From: Caulobacter sp. | GTDB lineage: Bacteria; Pseudomonadota; Alphaproteobacteria; Caulobacterales; Caulobacteraceae | Assembly (NCBI GenBank): GCA_028291055.1 | Contig: JAQGIP010000066.1 | Coordinates: 1 to 36,377 of the forward strand | Length of the DNA stretch: 36,377 bases | Direction of reading: 5' to 3' | Notes under the pieces: model-generated | The model's database searches: none | What the model was told of the DNA's origin: nothing | What the model saw: the letters and a program-made list of their open reading frames with translations, nothing else | Shown: in pieces, positions 1 through 8,960 of the stretch | Numbering within the stretch: position 1 is the stretch's first letter | How the letters are laid out: each line of letters begins with the position of its first letter | Made by a program: the position numbers and the translations under genes

Positions 1-1
1 T

Positions 2-967
2 CCAGCCCCAGCGCCGGCCCCGACGCCGGCCCCCGCTCCCGTGGCAGCCGCCGTCGCGCCGGCGCCCGTGGCCGCACCCGCCGCCGAGGCCAAGCCGCTG
101 GCCCCCTCGGTTCAGCGAATCGTCACCGAGACCGGCCTCGACCCGGCCGCCGTGCCCGCCACCGGCAAGGACGGCCGCATTACCAAGGGCGACGCGCTTG
201 CCGCCCTGGAGGCCCGCGCCAACGCGCCCGCCCCGGCCCCCGCGCCCCAGGCCGCCCGCGCCGTGCATGAAAAGGAAGAGCGGGTGAAGATGACCCGCCT
301 GCGCCAGACCATCGCGCGCCGCCTGAAGGAGGCCCAGACCAACGCCGCCATGCTGACCACCTTCAACGAGGTGGACATGACCGCGGTCATGGGGCTGCGC
401 AATCAGTATAAGGACGTCTTCGAAAAGCGCCACGGCGTGAAGCTGGGCTTCATGAGCTTCTTCGTGAAGGCCTGTATCGCCGCCCTGCAGGACGTGCCCG
501 ACGTCAACGCCGAGATCGACGGCACGGACCTGATCTACAAGAACCACTATGACATCGGCGTGGCCGTGGGCACCGAGAAGGGCCTGGTCGTGCCGGTCGT
601 GCGCGACGCCGACCAGTTGAACCTGGCCGGGATCGAGAAGGCCATCGGCGCGCTGGGCCTGAAGGCCCGCGACGGCCAGCTGGCCATCGAGGACATGCAG
701 GGCGGCACCTTCACCATATCCAACGGCGGCATCTATGGCTCGCTGATGTAGACGCAGATCCTGAACGCGCCGCAGTCGGGCATCCTCGGCATGCACAAGA
801 TCCAGGACCGCCCCGTGGTGGTCGGCGGACAGGTGGTGATCCGGCCGATGATGTACCTAGCGCTCAGCTACGATCACCGCGTGGTCGACGGCAAGGGCGC
901 GGTGACCTTCCTGGTCAAGGTCAAGGAACACATCGAGGACCCCCAGCGCCTGCTGCTCGACATCTAG
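2..967 (+). pseudogene. odhB: 2-oxoglutarate dehydrogenase E2 (dihydrolipoyl succinyltransferase), 5'-truncated by window, internal amber stop
   Basis: E2 transfers the succinyl group from lipoyl-lysine to CoA in the 2-oxoglutarate dehydrogenase complex of the TCA cycle. The frame is open from base 2. The lipoyl domain lies upstream of the window. What is visible is an Ala/Pro-rich linker, the peripheral subunit-binding domain (about 110-215, [15 protein letters not shown]) and the acyltransferase domain. The frame meets TAG at 749-751 directly after GSLM, then continues in the same frame to a second TAG at 965-967. The downstream part is clearly E2: [13 protein letters not shown], then the catalytic SYDHRVVDG. 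Family members normally read GSLMSTPILN here; this copy reads GSLM-stop-TQILN, consistent with two C-to-A changes (750 and 756). Termination at 751 would remove the active site. It could be a true mutation, a sequencing error or a readthrough site. lpdA (E3) lies 2 kb downstream, which supports odhB over the pyruvate-complex E2. Confidence 0.85.
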
Positions 968-998
968 CGCCCGCGCGGCCAAGCTGGCTCCCGGGCGC
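967..998 (+). terminator. Hairpin directly after odhB stop, possible weak terminator or attenuator
   Basis: GCGCCCG (967-973) pairs perfectly with CGGGCGC (992-998), starting on the last base of the odhB stop. No T-tract follows, and the next gene starts at 1010. It may only weaken readthrough or stabilise the mRNA 3' end. Seen by eye; no folding energy was computed. Confidence 0.3.
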
Positions 999-1009
999 CG
1001 GGGGGCGGT

Positions 1010-1813
1010 ATGGAAGACAACAACGATCCGATCGTAAGCGACAGCCCCGCGCCCGGGCTTTCCGTCTGGCTGTCTACCGCCCTGGCCGCGCTGAAGCGCC
1101 AGCCGCGCCCCGACGCCGACACGCCCAACGACCCGAACGCCACCGTGTCCGACGCCGAGCCCAGGCGTCCGGCCAAGCCAGGCCCGGCGGCCAAGGTTGA
1201 AACCAGGGCGGCGCCCAAGGCCGAACCCCCATCCGACCCGGCGCTGGAGCCCGCGCGCGCGGCGCTGATCCGCTCGATCAGGAAGCCCCGGCCCTTCCCC
1301 TTCCTGTCATCGCCCCGCCCGCAATCGTCCGACGAAGCCCACCGCGACGTCCACGGCGCCCCGGCCCTCTGGATGGCGCCCTTCTTCCTCGCCCTGGCCC
1401 TGGCCTTCGTCATTCCCTTCCTGGCGGCCTTCCTGACGCCCGCGGCGCCGAGGGCAACGATCGACGGGCTCATTCACCGCCTGCCCGGTTGGGCCCGGCC
1501 GCTGTCGCCGATGATGGCCGGATGGCTGTGGGCGCCCTGGTATGTGGCCCTGCCCGCCTTCCTGATGCGCCTGAAGGCCGCGTGGACGACGCGGCTGGCG
1601 ATCCTGGACGCCGTGGGCTGGGCCATGTCGGCGCTGGCGCTCGAAGGCGCGGCCTGGCTGTTGCGGGGCCGCACCGCGCTGGGCGCCGGGGGCTTCAGCC
1701 CCGCCGAGCAGAGCGGCTGCTGGCGGCTCTTGATCATCGAATTCGTGTTCCTGCTGTTCACGGCCACCATGTTCGGCCCGACGCGGCGGCAGTGGGTGAG
1801 GTTTGAACAATGA
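1010..1813 (+). CDS. Hypothetical membrane protein with disordered N-terminus
   Basis: I do not recognise this 267-residue protein. Residues 1-115 are hydrophilic, Pro/Ala/Asp-rich and probably disordered. Four hydrophobic segments follow, at about 119-143, 166-187, 196-218 and 238-255, so it should be an inner-membrane protein. The ATG follows a G-rich stretch (GGGGGGCGGT) that can serve as ribosome binding site. The gene starts 42 bases after odhB and its stop overlaps the next start (ATGA, 1810-1813), so it is probably co-transcribed with odhB and translationally coupled to the next gene. Its position between the E2 and E3 genes is conserved-looking but says nothing firm about function. 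Confidence 0.7.
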   Translation: MEDNNDPIVSDSPAPGLSVWLSTALAALKRQPRPDADTPNDPNATVSDAEPRRPAKPGPAAKVETRAAPKAEPPSDPALEPARAALIRSIRKPRPFPFLSSPRPQSSDEAHRDVHGAPALWMAPFFLALALAFVIPFLAAFLTPAAPRATIDGLIHRLPGWARPLSPMMAGWLWAPWYVALPAFLMRLKAAWTTRLAILDAVGWAMSALALEGAAWLLRGRTALGAGGFSPAEQSGCWRLLIIEFVFLLFTATMFGPTRRQWVRFEQ

Positions 1814-2334
1814 CCCGTGACGAAGACCCCATCGAGGCGACGCAGGAGACCCGCGCCGCATCCACCGGCGCGCGCCCGCTGGCGGCCTTCGCCACCGCCG
1901 CCGCCCTGATCCTCCACCTGGCGCCGCCGCTGGCGGCCCTGACCGAGCGCGCCGGACTGGGCGCGGCCGTCTATCACGCCCTGCCCGCCAAGGCGGCGAA
2001 CCTGTGGCTGCGGCTCGGCCCGGCGCGCCTGCAAGGGGGGCTGGAGCATATCGTGCTGGGCCTGCTGGTCGCGGGCCTGCTGCTCTATGGCCTGAGCCAG
2101 ACCGGCCGGCGCCTGCGCATCAGCGTGCAGATGTTCGCGGCCGCCGTCCTGCTCAACGACTTCGATTGGATGGTGCTGAGCCACCCGGCCATCATCCGTA
2201 ACCCGCTGCTGACGGCGGACGAACGGCTGGCCGCCCTGGTGCTGATGCTGGTGGAGGTGGCGCTGGCGGCGCTGCTGTGGCTGCGGGTCAGGCCGCCGTC
2301 GCATGGTCCGCGCGGCTCGGACGATCCCAAGTGA
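1810..2334 (+). CDS. Hypothetical membrane protein
   Basis: A 174-residue protein of unknown function with hydrophobic segments at about 25-45, 79-97, 103-118 and 139-159, suggesting four membrane passes. The middle contains a polar stretch, NDFDWMVLSHPAI, between predicted helices. Its ATG overlaps the previous stop as ATGA, and its TGA overlaps a GTG start of the next gene (GTGA, 2331-2334). It is therefore the middle of a translationally coupled trio inserted between odhB and lpdA. No catalytic motif was recognised. It might pair with the preceding membrane protein; that is inference from coupling only. Confidence 0.7.
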   Translation: MTRDEDPIEATQETRAASTGARPLAAFATAAALILHLAPPLAALTERAGLGAAVYHALPAKAANLWLRLGPARLQGGLEHIVLGLLVAGLLLYGLSQTGRRLRISVQMFAAAVLLNDFDWMVLSHPAIIRNPLLTADERLAALVLMLVEVALAALLWLRVRPPSHGPRGSDDPK

Positions 2335-2768
2335 GCCTGGTTCGCGTCGCGCGCATTTCCGATCTTACCGAGGCCCAGGTAATCGCCTCGGCCCTGGAGG
2401 CGGCCGACATCCCCACGCTCGTCCAGAACGGCGGGTTCGGGCAGGCCGACTTCCTGATGCAGACCGCGCTCGGCGGCTTCGGCATCATGGTGCCCCAGGA
2501 GCGAGCCGCCGAGGCCGCCGCCTTCATCCGGCAGCACCGCGACACCAACCCTGAGATATTGGCCGCCTTCGACGAAGCGAGCGATCCGGAAGCCGCTGTG
2601 GAAGACGCGGACTGGGGCGTGGGGCGGGCCAGACGACGGGGCACGGTCATGCGGTGGATCGTGGTGGGCATCTTCGTGGGCCCCTTGGCTCTAATCGTCC
2701 TGTACGCCCTCGGACGCTTCTTCCTGGGCTTCTTCATGGCCCTCTTCGGGATCGGGGTGGGCGAATAG
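2331..2768 (+). CDS. DUF2007-like protein with C-terminal membrane anchor
   Basis: A 145-residue protein. I place the start at GTG 2331, which overlaps the preceding TGA (GTGA), because the protein from there begins MSLVRVARISDLTEAQVIA, the usual opening of DUF2007 (putative signal-transducing) domains. An upstream in-frame start at 2277 would lie inside the previous gene. Residues 1-72 form the small alpha/beta domain with the typical pattern of a source-selection helix (ALEAADIPTLVQNG) and FGIMVPQERAAEA. A charged linker follows, then a strongly hydrophobic tail from about 107 to 143 that should span the membrane once or twice. DUF2007 function is not established. It ends 146 bases before lpdA. 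Confidence 0.7.
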   Translation: MSLVRVARISDLTEAQVIASALEAADIPTLVQNGGFGQADFLMQTALGGFGIMVPQERAAEAAAFIRQHRDTNPEILAAFDEASDPEAAVEDADWGVGRARRRGTVMRWIVVGIFVGPLALIVLYALGRFFLGFFMALFGIGVGE

Positions 2769-2914
2769 ACGCGCATGAGCCGGCCCGCGAGTGGCCTTTC
2801 TGTTGCCTTGCACGATACGGAGGGCTAAGCGCCCCGGAGAAGCGGCGCGCGCCTCGCAAACGGTGGCCGAAGCGCCCATATCTGACACCTGAATTTTGAG
2901 AGGCGGCTTATCCC

Positions 2915-4312
2915 ATGGCCCAGTACGACGTCGTCATCATCGGGGGTGGTCCCGGCGGCTATAACGCCGCGATCCGCGCCGGCCAGCTGGGGCTGAAGGT
3001 GGCCTGCGTCGAGAAGCGCGTCACGCTCGGCGGCACCTGCCTGAATGTCGGCTGCATTCCCTCCAAGGCCCTGCTGCATGCCTCCGAAATGTTCGAGGTC
3101 GCCACCAAGGACTTCGCCGGCATGGGCATCGACGGCGCGGTGAGCGTCAACCTGCCCAACATGATGAGCCAGAAGGCCGACTCGGTGGGCCAGCTGACCA
3201 AGGGCATCGAATTCCTGTTCAAGAAGAACAAGGCCGAGTGGATCAAGGGTGCGGGCAAGATCGCCGGGCCGGGCAAGGTCGAGGTCACCGCCGAGGACGG
3301 CAGCGTCACCGTGCTGGAGACCAAGAACATCATCATCGCCACCGGCTCCGAGCCCGCCCCCCTGCCGGGCGTGGTGGTCGACCAGATGCGCATCGTCGAC
3401 TCCACCGGCGCTCTGGACCTCAAGGAAACGCCCAAGAGCCTGATCGTCATCGGCGCCGGCATCATCGGCCTGGAGCTGGGCTCGGTGTGGCGGCGCCTGG
3501 GTTCGCAGGTGACCGTGGTGGAATACCTCGACCGCATCTGCCCCGGCATGGACGGCGAGACCGCCAAGACCTTCCAGCGCAGCCTGACCAAGCAGGGCAT
3601 GACCTTCAAGCTCGGCTCCAAGGTGACGGGCGCCGTCGCCTCCGACGCCGGTGTGGCGCTGACGCTCGAGCCGGTGGCCGGCGGGCCGGCAGAGACGTTG
3701 AACGCCGACTATGTGCTGCTGGCCATCGGGCGCCGTCCGTACACGGAAGGTCTGGGACTGGAGAGCGTGGGCATCGTCCCCGACAAGCGCGGCATGATCG
3801 CCAACGACCACTACAAGACCACCGCGCCGGGCGTCTGGGTGCTGGGCGACGTGACCAGTGGTCCCATGCTGGCCCACAAGGCCGAGGACGAAGCCGTGGC
3901 CTGCATCGAGCTGATCGCCGGCAAGGCGGGCCATGTGAACTACGACGTCATTCCGGGCGTGGTCTACACCTTCCCCGAGGTGGCCTGGGTCGGCAAGACC
4001 GAGGAGGAGCTGAAGGCCGCCGGAGTCGACTACAAGGTCGGCAAGTTCCCCTTCACCGCCAACAGCCGCGCCAAGGTCAACCATGAGGCCGAGGGCTTCG
4101 TGAAGGTGCTGGCCGACGCCAAGACCGACCGCATCTTAGGGGTCCACATGATCGGGCCCCAGGTTGGCGAGATGATCGGCGAATACTGCGTGGCCATGGA
4201 GTTTTCGGCCTCGTCGGAAGACGTGGCCCGCACCTGCCACCCCCACCCGACGCGCAGCGAGGCCCTACGCCAGGCGGCCATGGGCGTCGAAGGCTGGACG
4301 ATGCAGGCCTAG
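2915..4312 (+). CDS. lpdA: Dihydrolipoamide dehydrogenase (E3)
   Basis: A 465-residue FAD flavoprotein that reoxidises dihydrolipoamide and reduces NAD+ for the 2-oxoacid dehydrogenase complexes. The N-terminal FAD-binding motif is GGGPGGYNAA. The redox-active disulfide is in GGTCLNVGCIPSK (Cys42 and Cys47), the NAD-binding Rossmann motif is GAGIIGLELGSVW, a second FAD contact is WVLGDVTSGPMLAHKAEDE, and the interface catalytic dyad sits in CHPHPTRSEA (His444, Glu449). The length is typical. It is preceded by a purine-rich GAGAGGCGG. The position downstream of odhB matches the 2-oxoglutarate dehydrogenase locus of Caulobacter-like bacteria. The stop is followed immediately by a palindromic repeat doublet. 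Confidence 0.97.
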   Translation: MAQYDVVIIGGGPGGYNAAIRAGQLGLKVACVEKRVTLGGTCLNVGCIPSKALLHASEMFEVATKDFAGMGIDGAVSVNLPNMMSQKADSVGQLTKGIEFLFKKNKAEWIKGAGKIAGPGKVEVTAEDGSVTVLETKNIIIATGSEPAPLPGVVVDQMRIVDSTGALDLKETPKSLIVIGAGIIGLELGSVWRRLGSQVTVVEYLDRICPGMDGETAKTFQRSLTKQGMTFKLGSKVTGAVASDAGVALTLEPVAGGPAETLNADYVLLAIGRRPYTEGLGLESVGIVPDKRGMIANDHYKTTAPGVWVLGDVTSGPMLAHKAEDEAVACIELIAGKAGHVNYDVIPGVVYTFPEVAWVGKTEEELKAAGVDYKVGKFPFTANSRAKVNHEAEGFVKVLADAKTDRILGVHMIGPQVGEMIGEYCVAMEFSASSEDVARTCHPHPTRSEALRQAAMGVEGWTMQA

Positions 4313-4451
4313 GGGGACATGTACGCTCTCAGATGGCCAAAGGCCTAGGCGTCGACGCCTGACCGTATGTGTCCCCCCGCTTGCTGTGACGGGGACACGT
4401 ACGCGGCCAGGGCGCGGCCAGTCATCGAGGCCGGTGAGCGAACATGTCCCC
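4313..4451. repeat. REP-like palindromic doublet A (two head-to-head elements)
   Basis: This fills the convergent gap between lpdA and xerC. Element A1 (4313 to about 4375) starts GGGGACATGTACGC and ends CGTATGTGTCCCC; its centre carries the perfect palindrome AGGCGTCGACGCCT (4347-4360). Element A2 (4391-4451) starts GGGGACACGTACGC and ends GCGAACATGTCCCC. The complete 139 bp doublet, spacer included, is homologous to the reverse complement of the doublet at 8961-9102; A2 against its partner matches at 54 of 61 positions by hand alignment. Each element can fold into a hairpin, so the doublet may end transcription in both directions or protect mRNA 3' ends. Confidence 0.85.
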
Positions 4452-4458
4452 TTGCCCG

Positions 4459-5388
4459 TCAGGCCCTGGGATGGGCCTTGCCGTAGGCGGCCATCAGGCC
4501 GGCGGCGTCGACCGCGGTGTAGCGTTGGGTGGTCGAGAGCGAGGCGTGGCCCAGCAGTTCCTGGATCGAGCGCAGGTCGGCGCCGGCCCCCAGCAGGTGG
4601 GTGGCGAAGGAGTGCCGTAGCGCGTGCGGCGTAGCGCGGTCGGAGAGGCCCAGGCGGCCGCGCAGGCGCTGCATCAGGGCCTGGGCGTGGCGGGGCGACA
4701 GAGGGCCACCACGCGGGGCGCGGAAGATCTGATCGGCGGCCTGGAGCACGAAGGGTTGGACGGCCGCATAGGCGTCGAGCGCTTCACGTACGGCGGGCAG
4801 GACGGGGACCAGCCGGGTCTTGCCGCCCTTGCCGAGGATGCGCACGGATGGCGCCAGCGGCACGTCGGCGACGGTCAGCGACAGCGCCTCGGAAATCCGC
4901 AGGCCGCAGCCCCACAGCAGGGTCAGCAGGGCTTCGTCGCGGGCAATCTCCCATTCCGACCGGTCGCTGTCGAAACCGGCCTCTTCGATCAGGCTCTGGG
5001 CCTGGTCCTCGCTGACGGGGCGTGGGGCGCCGGGGCGGACCTTGGGGCCGCGCACCAGGCCGATGGCGGCGTTGGGGATGGACAGGCGCCGGTCGAGATA
5101 GCCGTGGAAGGCGCGGATGGCCGACAGGCCCTGGGACAGGGACCGCGCGGCCAGCGGATGATCGCCCTGTCGCCGGAAGGCCAGGTAGGCGCGCAGCTCC
5201 GCGGCGGAGACATCGCCCAGGTCGGCGAGGCTCAAGGCGCCCCCGCGATGCTGCTGCAAAAAAGCCAGGTAGGGGTTCACGCAGTCGCGGTAGGCGCTGA
5301 CCGTCCGGGGCGACGAACGGCGCTCATCGGCCAGATGTCCCAGCCAGGCGGCCAGGGCGGCGTGGGGGCTGGCTACAGGATCGGCCAT
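4459..5388 (-). CDS. xerC: Tyrosine recombinase XerC
   Basis: With XerD, XerC resolves chromosome dimers at dif. This 309-residue protein has the N-terminal SAM-like DNA-binding domain (about 1-115) and the C-terminal catalytic domain. All catalytic residues of the family are visible: Arg164 in [10 protein letters not shown], Lys190 in GKGGKTR, His255 and Arg258 in [10 protein letters not shown], His281 in [11 protein letters not shown] and the nucleophile Tyr290 in QRYTAVD. The start (ATG at 5388) overlaps the end of the DUF484 gene by 16 bases, so the pair is likely co-translated. A DUF484-xerC pairing is common in proteobacteria. No dif-like site was recognised in the window. Confidence 0.95.
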   Translation of the reverse strand: MADPVASPHAALAAWLGHLADERRSSPRTVSAYRDCVNPYLAFLQQHRGGALSLADLGDVSAAELRAYLAFRRQGDHPLAARSLSQGLSAIRAFHGYLDRRLSIPNAAIGLVRGPKVRPGAPRPVSEDQAQSLIEEAGFDSDRSEWEIARDEALLTLLWGCGLRISEALSLTVADVPLAPSVRILGKGGKTRLVPVLPAVREALDAYAAVQPFVLQAADQIFRAPRGGPLSPRHAQALMQRLRGRLGLSDRATPHALRHSFATHLLGAGADLRSIQELLGHASLSTTQRYTAVDAAGLMAAYGKAHPRA

Positions 5389-6056
5389 CGCTCGGCGGTG
5401 CGTTCGACCACGCGGGCGAGGAAGGCGACCAGTTCGGTCCCCATCTCGGCGGTGAAGCCGGTCTCGTCGGGAGAGCCGAAGGCGACCAGGCCCTGGCGGG
5501 CGGGTTCACCGATCGCCAGGCGGACCAGGGCGACGCTATGCACATGCTCGGCGGCGGGACCGAACAGGCCGAGCGCGGTGGGCGCCTGGCCCATCAGGGT
5601 CAACTGCTGCGAACCGAGGATCATGTCGATCTGGCCGTCGACCAGCACGCGCCAGCCGGCCGGCACGCGGGCCGGGCCTTCGAGGGCTACGACGCCGGTG
5701 ACGAGGCCGAAACGCAGGGAGGCGATCTCGTCGATCCGGCGCGCCAGGTCTGAGTGGTTGCGGCTTTCCAGCAGGTCGATGACCGCGCCGTGGGCCTGGG
5801 CCTGGGCGGAGAAGTTGGCCTGGGCGGTGTCTTCCAGGTGGCGGCGCGCGTGGGTCTCGCGCTGGTGGGCGTCGCTGACGCGGGCCAGGGCGGCGGGCCC
5901 GAACTCCACCATGTTGGCGGCGTCCAGGCGCAGGCCCAGCCCGGCCAGCAGTTCGGGATCGTCGCGGACCGTTTCCGGGTGGGCGCGAAGGAAGGCCTTC
6001 ACCCGGGGGGCCTGGAGGGCCGCGTGCTGTAGCTTGGTCGCCGCCTGCCCCGTCAT
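5373..6056 (-). CDS. DUF484 family protein
   Basis: A 227-residue protein of the DUF484 family, found next to xerC in many proteobacteria and with a GAF-like C-terminal half. The start is chosen at ATG 6056 (MTGQAATKLQHAAL), preceded by a strong AAAGGGGCGGG. The longer frame up to 6125 would run into the fsa gene. The family pattern is visible: an N-terminal helix with FLRAHPETVRDDPELLAGLGL, a coiled-coil region rich in Arg and His (about 60-110), then the GAF-like part with GLVAFGSPDETGFTAEMG near the end. The exact role is unknown. Only 19 bases separate it from fsa upstream, and it overlaps xerC downstream, suggesting one transcript fsa-DUF484-xerC. Confidence 0.85.
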   Translation of the reverse strand: MTGQAATKLQHAALQAPRVKAFLRAHPETVRDDPELLAGLGLRLDAANMVEFGPAALARVSDAHQRETHARRHLEDTAQANFSAQAQAHGAVIDLLESRNHSDLARRIDEIASLRFGLVTGVVALEGPARVPAGWRVLVDGQIDMILGSQQLTLMGQAPTALGLFGPAAEHVHSVALVRLAIGEPARQGLVAFGSPDETGFTAEMGTELVAFLARVVERTAERWPIL

Positions 6057-6075
6057 GTCCCGCCCCTTTGAAGTC

Positions 6076-6732
6076 CTAGAGGATCGACTGGCCCGTGCCC
6101 GCCCAATCCTTGGTGAACTGTTCAAGACCCTTGTCGGTTAACGGGTGCTTGAAGAGGCCATTAAAAACGTCCGGCGGGATGGTCGCGCAGTCGGCGCCGG
6201 CCAGGGCGGCTTCCTTCACATGGCCGATGCTGCGGATCGAGGCGGCCAGGATTTCGGTGTCGAAGCCATAGTTGTCGTAGATGGCGCGGATCTCGCTGAT
6301 CAGGTCCATGCCGTTGAAGCCGTGGTCGTCGAGGCGGCCGATGAAGGGCGAGATGTAGGTGGCGCCCGCCTTGGCGGCCATCAGGGCCTGGGTCGCCGAG
6401 AAGCACAGGGTGACGTTGGTGGAGATGCCCTCGCGGCTGAATTCGCCCGCGGCGATCAGTCCCGCCTTGGTCAGCGGCAGCTTGACCACCACATTGGGGG
6501 CGATGCCCGCCAGCTTGCGCCCCTCGGCCAACATGCCGTCCACATCCATGGCGGCGACCTCGGCGCTGACAGGGCCCTCGACGATGCCGCAAATCTCAGC
6601 GATGACCTCCAGCATGTTGCGACCGGATTTGGCGATCAGCGAGGGATTGGTGGTCACGCCGTCGACCAGGCCGGTCTTGGCGAGGTCGGTGAGGACGGCG
6701 GTGTCGGTGGTGTCGAGGAAGAGTTGCATCAT
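6076..6732 (-). CDS. fsa: Transaldolase / fructose-6-phosphate aldolase (TalC/FSA family)
   Basis: A 218-residue small class I aldolase of the TalC/FSA family, acting in the non-oxidative pentose phosphate pathway or as a fructose-6-phosphate aldolase. It opens [13 protein letters not shown] and continues GVTTNPSLI. The Schiff-base lysine is Lys84 in [11 protein letters not shown]. Glu58 in SAEVAAMD sits where, from memory of the family, FSA enzymes have Gln and transaldolases have Glu, so transaldolase activity is favoured. Two consecutive ATGs (6732 and 6729) are possible starts. It diverges from priA across a 57-base gap, which must hold both promoters, and is followed closely by the DUF484 gene. 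Confidence 0.9.
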   Translation of the reverse strand: MMQLFLDTTDTAVLTDLAKTGLVDGVTTNPSLIAKSGRNMLEVIAEICGIVEGPVSAEVAAMDVDGMLAEGRKLAGIAPNVVVKLPLTKAGLIAAGEFSREGISTNVTLCFSATQALMAAKAGATYISPFIGRLDDHGFNGMDLISEIRAIYDNYGFDTEILAASIRSIGHVKEAALAGADCATIPPDVFNGLFKHPLTDKGLEQFTKDWAGTGQSIL

Positions 6733-6789
6733 GGGCGTCCGGTCGAGTTGGGCGGGCGTTGTAGCGGTTTGTGCGGAAAGCTGCCACCC

Positions 6790-8952
6790 GTGAGCCGAAT
6801 CGCCTCCGTCCTGCTGCCGATGCCCCTGCCCGAAGCGTTCGACTACGCCGAGCCGGACGGCATGGACCTGATCGTCGGCGACCATGTGGCGGTGCCGCTC
6901 GGCCCGCGCCTGCTGCGCGGCGTGGTCACGGCGCTGCGCGACGGCGCCGGCCACAACCGCCCGCTCAAGCCGGTGGCCGACAAGCTGGCCGATCCGCCGC
7001 TGCCGCCCAACACCCTGGCCTTCGTGCAGTGGGCGGCCCGCTACGCGGTGGACGCCCCGGCCTGGCCCCTGGCCATGGCGCTGCGCGGTCTGCGTGCGCC
7101 ACAGCCCAAGCCGCAGAAGGTGGTGGTGGCCACCGGCATGCTGCCCGCGAAGGACACCCCCGCCCGCACGAGAGCGCTGGAGGCCGTCGAGCGCGGCGCC
7201 TTCTCGCCCGCCGCCCTGGCCGCCGAGGCCGGCGTGTCGTCGAGCGTCATCAAGGGGCTGGTCGGCGAGGGCGTATTGGCCATCGAACTGGTCGAGGTGG
7301 CGGCGGAGTTCGCCGAGCCGGACCTGACCCTGCCGCCGGCGAGCCTGAACCCCAGCCAGGCCGCCGCCGCCAAGGCGCTGGACGCCATGCTGGCCGAGGG
7401 CGGCTTCCAGGCCGCGCTGCTGGACGGCGTCACCGGCTCGGGCAAGACCGAGGTCTATCTGGAGACGGTGGCCACGGCGCTGGCCGCCGATCCCACCGCC
7501 CAGGTGCTGATCCTGCTGCCCGAGATCGCACTGACCCAGGCGGTGATCGGCCGGTTCGCGGCGCGGTTCGGCGTGCAGCCGGCGGAATGGCATTCCGGCG
7601 TTGCCCCGCCCCGCCGCCGCCAGGTCTGGGAGGCCGTGGCCGGTGGGCGCGCCCGCATCGTCATCGGCGCCCGCTCGGCCCTGTTCCTACCCTACCGCAA
7701 GCTGTCTCTGATCGTGGTCGATGAGGAACATGACGGCTCCTACAAGCAGGAGGACGGCTTCATCTATCAGGCCCGCGACCTGGCCGTGGCGCGCGCCAAG
7801 CTGGAGGAGGGGGCGGTGGTGCTGGCCTCAGCCACGCCGTCGCTGGAGAGCCTGTGGAACGCCGAGCAGGGCCGCTACCGCTGGCTGAAGCTGTCGGCTC
7901 GGCATGGGTCAGCGCAGCTTCCGGACGTCACCCTGATCGACCTGCGCGAGACCCCACCCGAGCATGGCCGCTGGCTGTCGCCGCCGCTGGTCAAGGCCAT
8001 GGTCGAGACCTATCAGCGGGGCGAACAGAGCCTGCTGTTCCTCAACCGCCGGGGCTATGCGCCCCTCGTCCTGTGCAAGGCCTGCGGCGAGAAGCTGACG
8101 GCGCCGGATACCGACAGCTGGCTGGTCGAGCACCGCTATACCGGCCGCCTGGTCTGCCACCTGACCGGCTTTTCCATGGTCAAGCCGCTGGCCTGTCCCC
8201 ACTGCGGGGCCAAGGAAAGCCTGGTCTCCATCGGGCCGGGCGTGGAGCGGGTGGAGGAGGAGGCGCGCTCGCTGTTCCCGGAGGCGCGGATCGCGGTCTT
8301 TTCGTCCGACACGGTGATGGAGCCCGACGCGGCCCGCACCCTGATCGCGGCCATGGAGCAGGGCGAAATCGACATTCTTGTGGCCACCCAAGCCGCCGCC
8401 AAGGGCCACAACTTCCCCAACCTGACCCTCGTCGGCGTGGTCGACGCCGACCTCGGCCTGCGCGGCGGCGACCTGCGCGCGGGGGAGCGGACCTTCCAGC
8501 TGCTGGCCCAGGCGGCCGGCCGCGCGGGGCGCCACGAGAAGCCCGGCCGCGCCATGCTGCAGACCTACGCCCCCGAACATTCCGTCATGCAGGCCCTGGC
8601 CGCCCAGGACCGTGACGCCTTCGTCGAGGCCGAGATGGAGATGCGCGAGGCCGCGCGCCTGCCGCCGTTCGGACGGCTGGCCGCCGTCATCGCCTCAGGC
8701 CCCGACGCCGTGGCCCTGGAGGCCTATGTGAAGGCCCTGGCGGCGGTCATCCCCAATGCCGAGGGAGTCGAGGTGTTTGGCCCCGCCGACGCGCCCCTGG
8801 CCCTGGTGCGCGGACGCCGTCGCAAACGCTTCCTGGTGCGGGCCGACCGCAACGTCGACCTCCAGGGCTTCATGGCCGCCTGGCGCGCCCGGGCAAAGAT
8901 CCCGAGCTCGGTGCGGGTCGCGATCGACATCGACCCCTACAGCTTCCTGTAG
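6790..8952 (+). CDS. priA: Primosomal helicase PriA, lacking one zinc site
   Basis: PriA is a superfamily-2 3'-to-5' helicase that reloads the replisome at stalled forks. The GTG start at 6790 ([19 protein letters not shown]) gives 720 residues, close to the family length. In-frame sequence further upstream lies antisense to fsa and is rejected. Visible are the 3'-DNA-binding domain (about 1-110), Walker A GVTGSGKT (213-220), DEEH at 311-314, and the C-terminal helicase motifs up to [13 protein letters not shown]. The zinc-binding insert keeps Cys429/Cys432 and Cys469/Cys472, but three cysteines of the second site are replaced by Ala438, Thr441 and Thr459, leaving only Cys456. The surrounding residues (SWLVEHR, CPHCGA) align well with other alphaproteobacterial PriA proteins as I recall them. 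Confidence 0.95.
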   Translation: MSRIASVLLPMPLPEAFDYAEPDGMDLIVGDHVAVPLGPRLLRGVVTALRDGAGHNRPLKPVADKLADPPLPPNTLAFVQWAARYAVDAPAWPLAMALRGLRAPQPKPQKVVVATGMLPAKDTPARTRALEAVERGAFSPAALAAEAGVSSSVIKGLVGEGVLAIELVEVAAEFAEPDLTLPPASLNPSQAAAAKALDAMLAEGGFQAALLDGVTGSGKTEVYLETVATALAADPTAQVLILLPEIALTQAVIGRFAARFGVQPAEWHSGVAPPRRRQVWEAVAGGRARIVIGARSALFLPYRKLSLIVVDEEHDGSYKQEDGFIYQARDLAVARAKLEEGAVVLASATPSLESLWNAEQGRYRWLKLSARHGSAQLPDVTLIDLRETPPEHGRWLSPPLVKAMVETYQRGEQSLLFLNRRGYAPLVLCKACGEKLTAPDTDSWLVEHRYTGRLVCHLTGFSMVKPLACPHCGAKESLVSIGPGVERVEEEARSLFPEARIAVFSSDTVMEPDAARTLIAAMEQGEIDILVATQAAAKGHNFPNLTLVGVVDADLGLRGGDLRAGERTFQLLAQAAGRAGRHEKPGRAMLQTYAPEHSVMQALAAQDRDAFVEAEMEMREAARLPPFGRLAAVIASGPDAVALEAYVKALAAVIPNAEGVEVFGPADAPLALVRGRRRKRFLVRADRNVDLQGFMAAWRARAKIPSSVRVAIDIDPYSFL

Positions 8953-8960
8953 GCCGCCAA

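Noticed and set aside
2825..4084. Long minus-strand open frame of 419 codons opposite lpdA
   Set aside because: Gly/His/Asp-rich composition with no domain; it mirrors the codon structure of lpdA, as expected in GC-rich DNA.
4313..4458. dif site for the adjacent xerC
   Set aside because: The sequence is a GC-rich palindromic repeat found again elsewhere; it lacks the AT-rich dif pattern.
6145..6789. N-terminal extension of priA by 215 codons
   Set aside because: This stretch is antisense to fsa; PriA homology begins at GTG 6790.
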